Below, piece after piece: positions 61,225-64,000 of a stretch of DNA of 64,000 nt. A program made the position numbers and the translations under genes. The stretch's first letter is position 1, and each line of letters opens with the position of its first letter. The notes beneath the pieces are model-generated. The model made no database searches and was not told the origin of the DNA. It worked only from the letters and a program-made list of their open reading frames with translations. Source of the stretch: Chlorocebus sabaeus (lineage: Eukaryota > Chordata > Mammalia > Primates > Cercopithecidae); assembly GCF_047675955.1 (NCBI RefSeq), contig NC_132916.1:73277481-73341480 (forward strand), in the 5' to 3' direction.

Positions 61225-64000
61225 TTCCAAATATCCCTTTGCCAATTCCACAAGAACACCCTTAGCGAAAGGCTTCTTGAAGGGAAAGATGTAACTCTGT
61301 GAGATGAATTAACAGAACACAGAGCAGTTTCTCAGAAAGCTTCTTTCCAGTATTGAACGGAAGATATTTCCTTTTTCACCATAGCCCTCTATGGGCTTCC
61401 AAATATCCCTTTGCCAATTCCACAAGAACAGCCTTAGCGAAAGGCTTCTTGAAGGGAAAGATGTAACTCCGTGAGATGAATTAACAGAACACAGAGCAGT
61501 TTCTCAGAAAGCTTCTTTCCAGTTTTGAACGGAAGATATTTCCTTTTTCACCATAGCCCTCTATGGGCTTCCAAATATCCCTTTGCCAATTCCACAAGAA
61601 CAGCCTTAGCGAAAGGCTTCTTGAAGGGAAAGATGTAACTCTGTGAGATGAATTAACAGAACACAGAGCAGTTTCTCACAAAGCTTCTTTCCAGTTTTGA
61701 ACGGAAGATATTTCCTTTTTCACCGTAGCCCTCTATGGGCTTCCAAATATCCCTTTTCCAATTCCACAAGAACAGCCTTAGTGAAAGGCTTCTTGAAGGG
61801 AAAGATGTAACTCTGTGAGATGAATTAACAGAACACAGAGCAGTTTCTCAGAAAGCTTCTTTCCAGTTTTGAACGGAAGATATTTCCTTTTTCACCATAG
61901 CCCTCTAGGGGCTTCCAAATATCCCTTTTCCAATTCCACAAAAACAGCCTTAGCGAAAGGCTTCTTGAAGGGAAAGATGTAACTCTGTGAGATGAATTCA
62001 CAGAACACAGAGCAGTTTCTCAGAAAGCTTCTTTCCAGTTTTGAACGGAAGATATTTCCTTTTTCACCATAGCCCTCTATGGGCTTCCAAATATCCCTTT
62101 GCCAATTCCACAAGAACAGCCTTAGCGAAAGGCTTCTTGAAGGGAAAGATGTAACTCTGTGAGATGAATTTACAGAACACAGAGCAGTTTCCAGAAAGCT
62201 TCTTTCCATTTTGGAACGGAAGATATTTCCTTTTTCACCATAGCCCTCTATGGGCTTCCAAATATCCCTTTGCCAATTCCACAAGAACAGCCTTAGCGAA
62301 AGGCTTCTTGAAGGGAAAGATGTAACTCTGTGAGATGAATTAACAGAACACAGAGCAGTTTCTCAGAAAGCTTCTTTCCAGTTTTGAACAAAAGATATTT
62401 CCTTTTTCACCATAGCCCTCTATGGGCTTCCAAATATCCCTTTGCCAATTCCACAAGAACAGCCTTAGCGAAAGGCTTCTTGAAGGGAAAGATGTAACTC
62501 TGTGAGATGAATTAACAGAACACAGAGCAGTTTCTCACAAAGCTTCTTTCCAGTTTTGAACGGAAGATATTTCCTTTTTCACCGTAGCCCTCTATGGGCT
62601 TCCAAATATCCCTTTGCCAATTCCACAAGAACAGCCTTAGCGAAAGGCTTCTTGAAGGGAAAGATGTACCTCTGTGAGATGAATTCACAGAACACAGAGC
62701 AGTTTCTCAGAAAGCTTCTTTCCAGTTTTGAACGGAAGATATTTCCTTTTTCACCATAGCCCTCTATGGGCTTCCAAATATCCCTTTGCCAATTCCACAA
62801 GAACAGGTTTAGCGAAAGGCTTCTGCAAGGGAAAGATGTAACTCTGTGAGATGAATTAACAGAACACAGAGCAGTTTCTCAGAAAGCTTCTTTCCAGTTT
62901 TGAACGGAAGATATTTCCTTTTTGACCATAGCCCTCTATGGGCTTCCAAATATCCCTCTGCCAATTCCACAAGAACAGCCTTAGCGAAAGGCTTCTTGAA
63001 GGGAAAGATGTAACTCTGTGAGATGAATTAACAGAACACAGAGCAGTTTCTCAGAAAGCTTCTTTCCAGTTTTGAACGGAAGATATTTCCTTTTTCACCG
63101 TAGCCCTCTATGGGCTTCCAAATATCCCTTTGCCAATTCCACAAGAACAGCCTTAGCGAAAGGCTTCTTGAAGGGAAAGATGTAACTCTGTGAGATGAAT
63201 TAACAGAACACAGAGCAGTTTCTCAGAAAGCTTCTTTCCAGTTTTGAACGGAAGATATTTCCTTTTTCACCATAGCCCTCTATGGGCTTCCAAATATCCC
63301 TTTGCCAATTCCACAAGAACAGCCTTAGCGAAAGGCTTCTTGAAGGGAAAGATGTAACTCTGTGAGATGAATTAACAGAACACAGAGCAGTTTCTCAGAA
63401 AGCTTCTTTCCAGTATTGAACGGAAGATATTTCCTTTTTCACCATAGCCCTCTATGGGCTTCCAAATATCCCTTTGCCAATTCCACAAGAACAGCCTTAG
63501 CGAAAGGCTTCTTGAAGGGAAAGATGTAACTCTGTGAGATGAATTAACAGAACACAGAGCAGTTTCTCAGAAAGCTTCTTTCCAGTTTTGAACGGAAGAT
63601 ATTTCCTTTTTCACCATAGCCCTCTATGGGCTTCCAAATATCCCTTTGCCAATTCCACAAGAACAGCCTTAGCGAAAGGCTTCTTGAAGGGAAAGATGTA
63701 CCTCTGTGAGATGAATTCACAGAACACAGAGCAGTTTCTCAGAAAGCTTCTTTCCAGTTTTGAAAGGAAGATATTTCCTTTTTCACCATAGCCCTCTATG
63801 GGCTTCCAAATATCCCTTTGCCAATTCCACAAGAACAGGTTTAGCGAAAGGCTTCTGCAAGGGAAAGATGTAACTCTGTGAGATGAATTAACAGAACACA
63901 GAGCAGTTTCTCAGAAAGCTTCTTTCCAGTATTGAACGGAAGATATTTCCTTTTTCACCATAGCCCTCTATGGGCTTCCAAATATCCCTTTGCCAATTCC
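61225..64000 (-). repeat. 25-monomer higher-order unit, copy 2, cut by the window end (2,776 bp)
   Basis: By eye this is the same as 56926-59701 with no difference I could find, including GTGAAAGG near 61780, the deletion at 62189, GAACAAAAG, both TACCTCTG monomers and the CAGTATTG variant near 63930. The unit would continue past the window for about 1.5 kb if complete. Confidence 0.75.

Larger units (their letters stand above)
1..64000 (-). repeat. Alpha satellite array, about 372 tandem monomers of 172 bp
   Basis: The unit beginning TTCCAAATAT recurs at 1, 173, 345, 517, 689 and so on up to 63976, always in the same orientation. The spacing is 172 bp except where single-base indels occur, and the mean is 171.98 bp. 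Its minus strand carries the hallmarks I recall for primate alpha satellite: the A-box region, the GGAAATATCTTC stretch, and a HindIII site near the middle. The closest family I know is the 172-bp component-alpha DNA of African green monkey. Known role: centromeric chromatin assembles on such arrays. Not seen: transposons, inversions, unique DNA or a different satellite. The homogeneity suggests the array core rather than an old pericentromeric flank, but that is inference. Another Old World monkey cannot be excluded. Confidence 0.96.

Noticed and set aside
1..64000. CRISPR array or bacterial repeat region
   Set aside because: The repeats abut with no spacers, the unit is 172 bp, and the unit matches alpha satellite motifs. 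There are no associated genes.
1..64000. Embedded transposable elements, telomere repeats or a switch to another satellite
   Set aside because: The monomer phase is continuous from end to end and the indel count closes exactly, leaving no room for inserted DNA.

Overview
The whole 64-kb window is one uninterrupted head-to-tail satellite array. The unit is about 172 bp, and from memory it corresponds to primate alpha satellite. In the conventional orientation every unit lies on the minus strand. The consensus looks most like African green monkey (Chlorocebus) alpha satellite: a HindIII site in nearly every monomer, the pJ-alpha (A-box) motif, and no canonical CENP-B box. I therefore read the window as the inside of a centromere of an Old World monkey, most likely Chlorocebus or a close cercopithecine. 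I see no protein gene, RNA gene, transposon, inversion or non-satellite DNA. All open reading frames are by-products of the repeat.

The monomer starting at 1 and the monomer starting at 63976 are 372 units apart, with a net of -9 bases. I found 21 single-base indels that sum exactly to -9, so the monomer count is firm. Several of these indels recur at fixed spacings and act as tags for larger repeat units.

Layout: 1-4471 is a mosaic left edge, and 2752-4471 holds the most diverged monomers. 4472-7565 is an older block that is found again about 45.2 kb away, at 49.7-52.8 kb. 7566-34048 holds two near-identical tandem copies of a 77-monomer unit (13,242 and 13,241 bp), and a broken third copy starts at 34049. 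36801-50734 holds four units of a 24-monomer family (one shortened to 17 monomers, one merging into other sequence) that appear to be derived from the 77-mer. 50735-56925 returns to the older pattern. 56926-64000 holds a 25-monomer unit (4,299 bp) and 2,776 bp of its next copy.

Nothing here works as a gene system. The interest is in array evolution (nested unequal exchanges, a very recent 13-kb amplification) and in per-monomer elements that may matter to centromere function: the A box, three short dyad symmetries, and one rare monomer with a near-match to the CENP-B box. Monomer assignments, matches and difference counts were made by eye, so identity statements are estimates.
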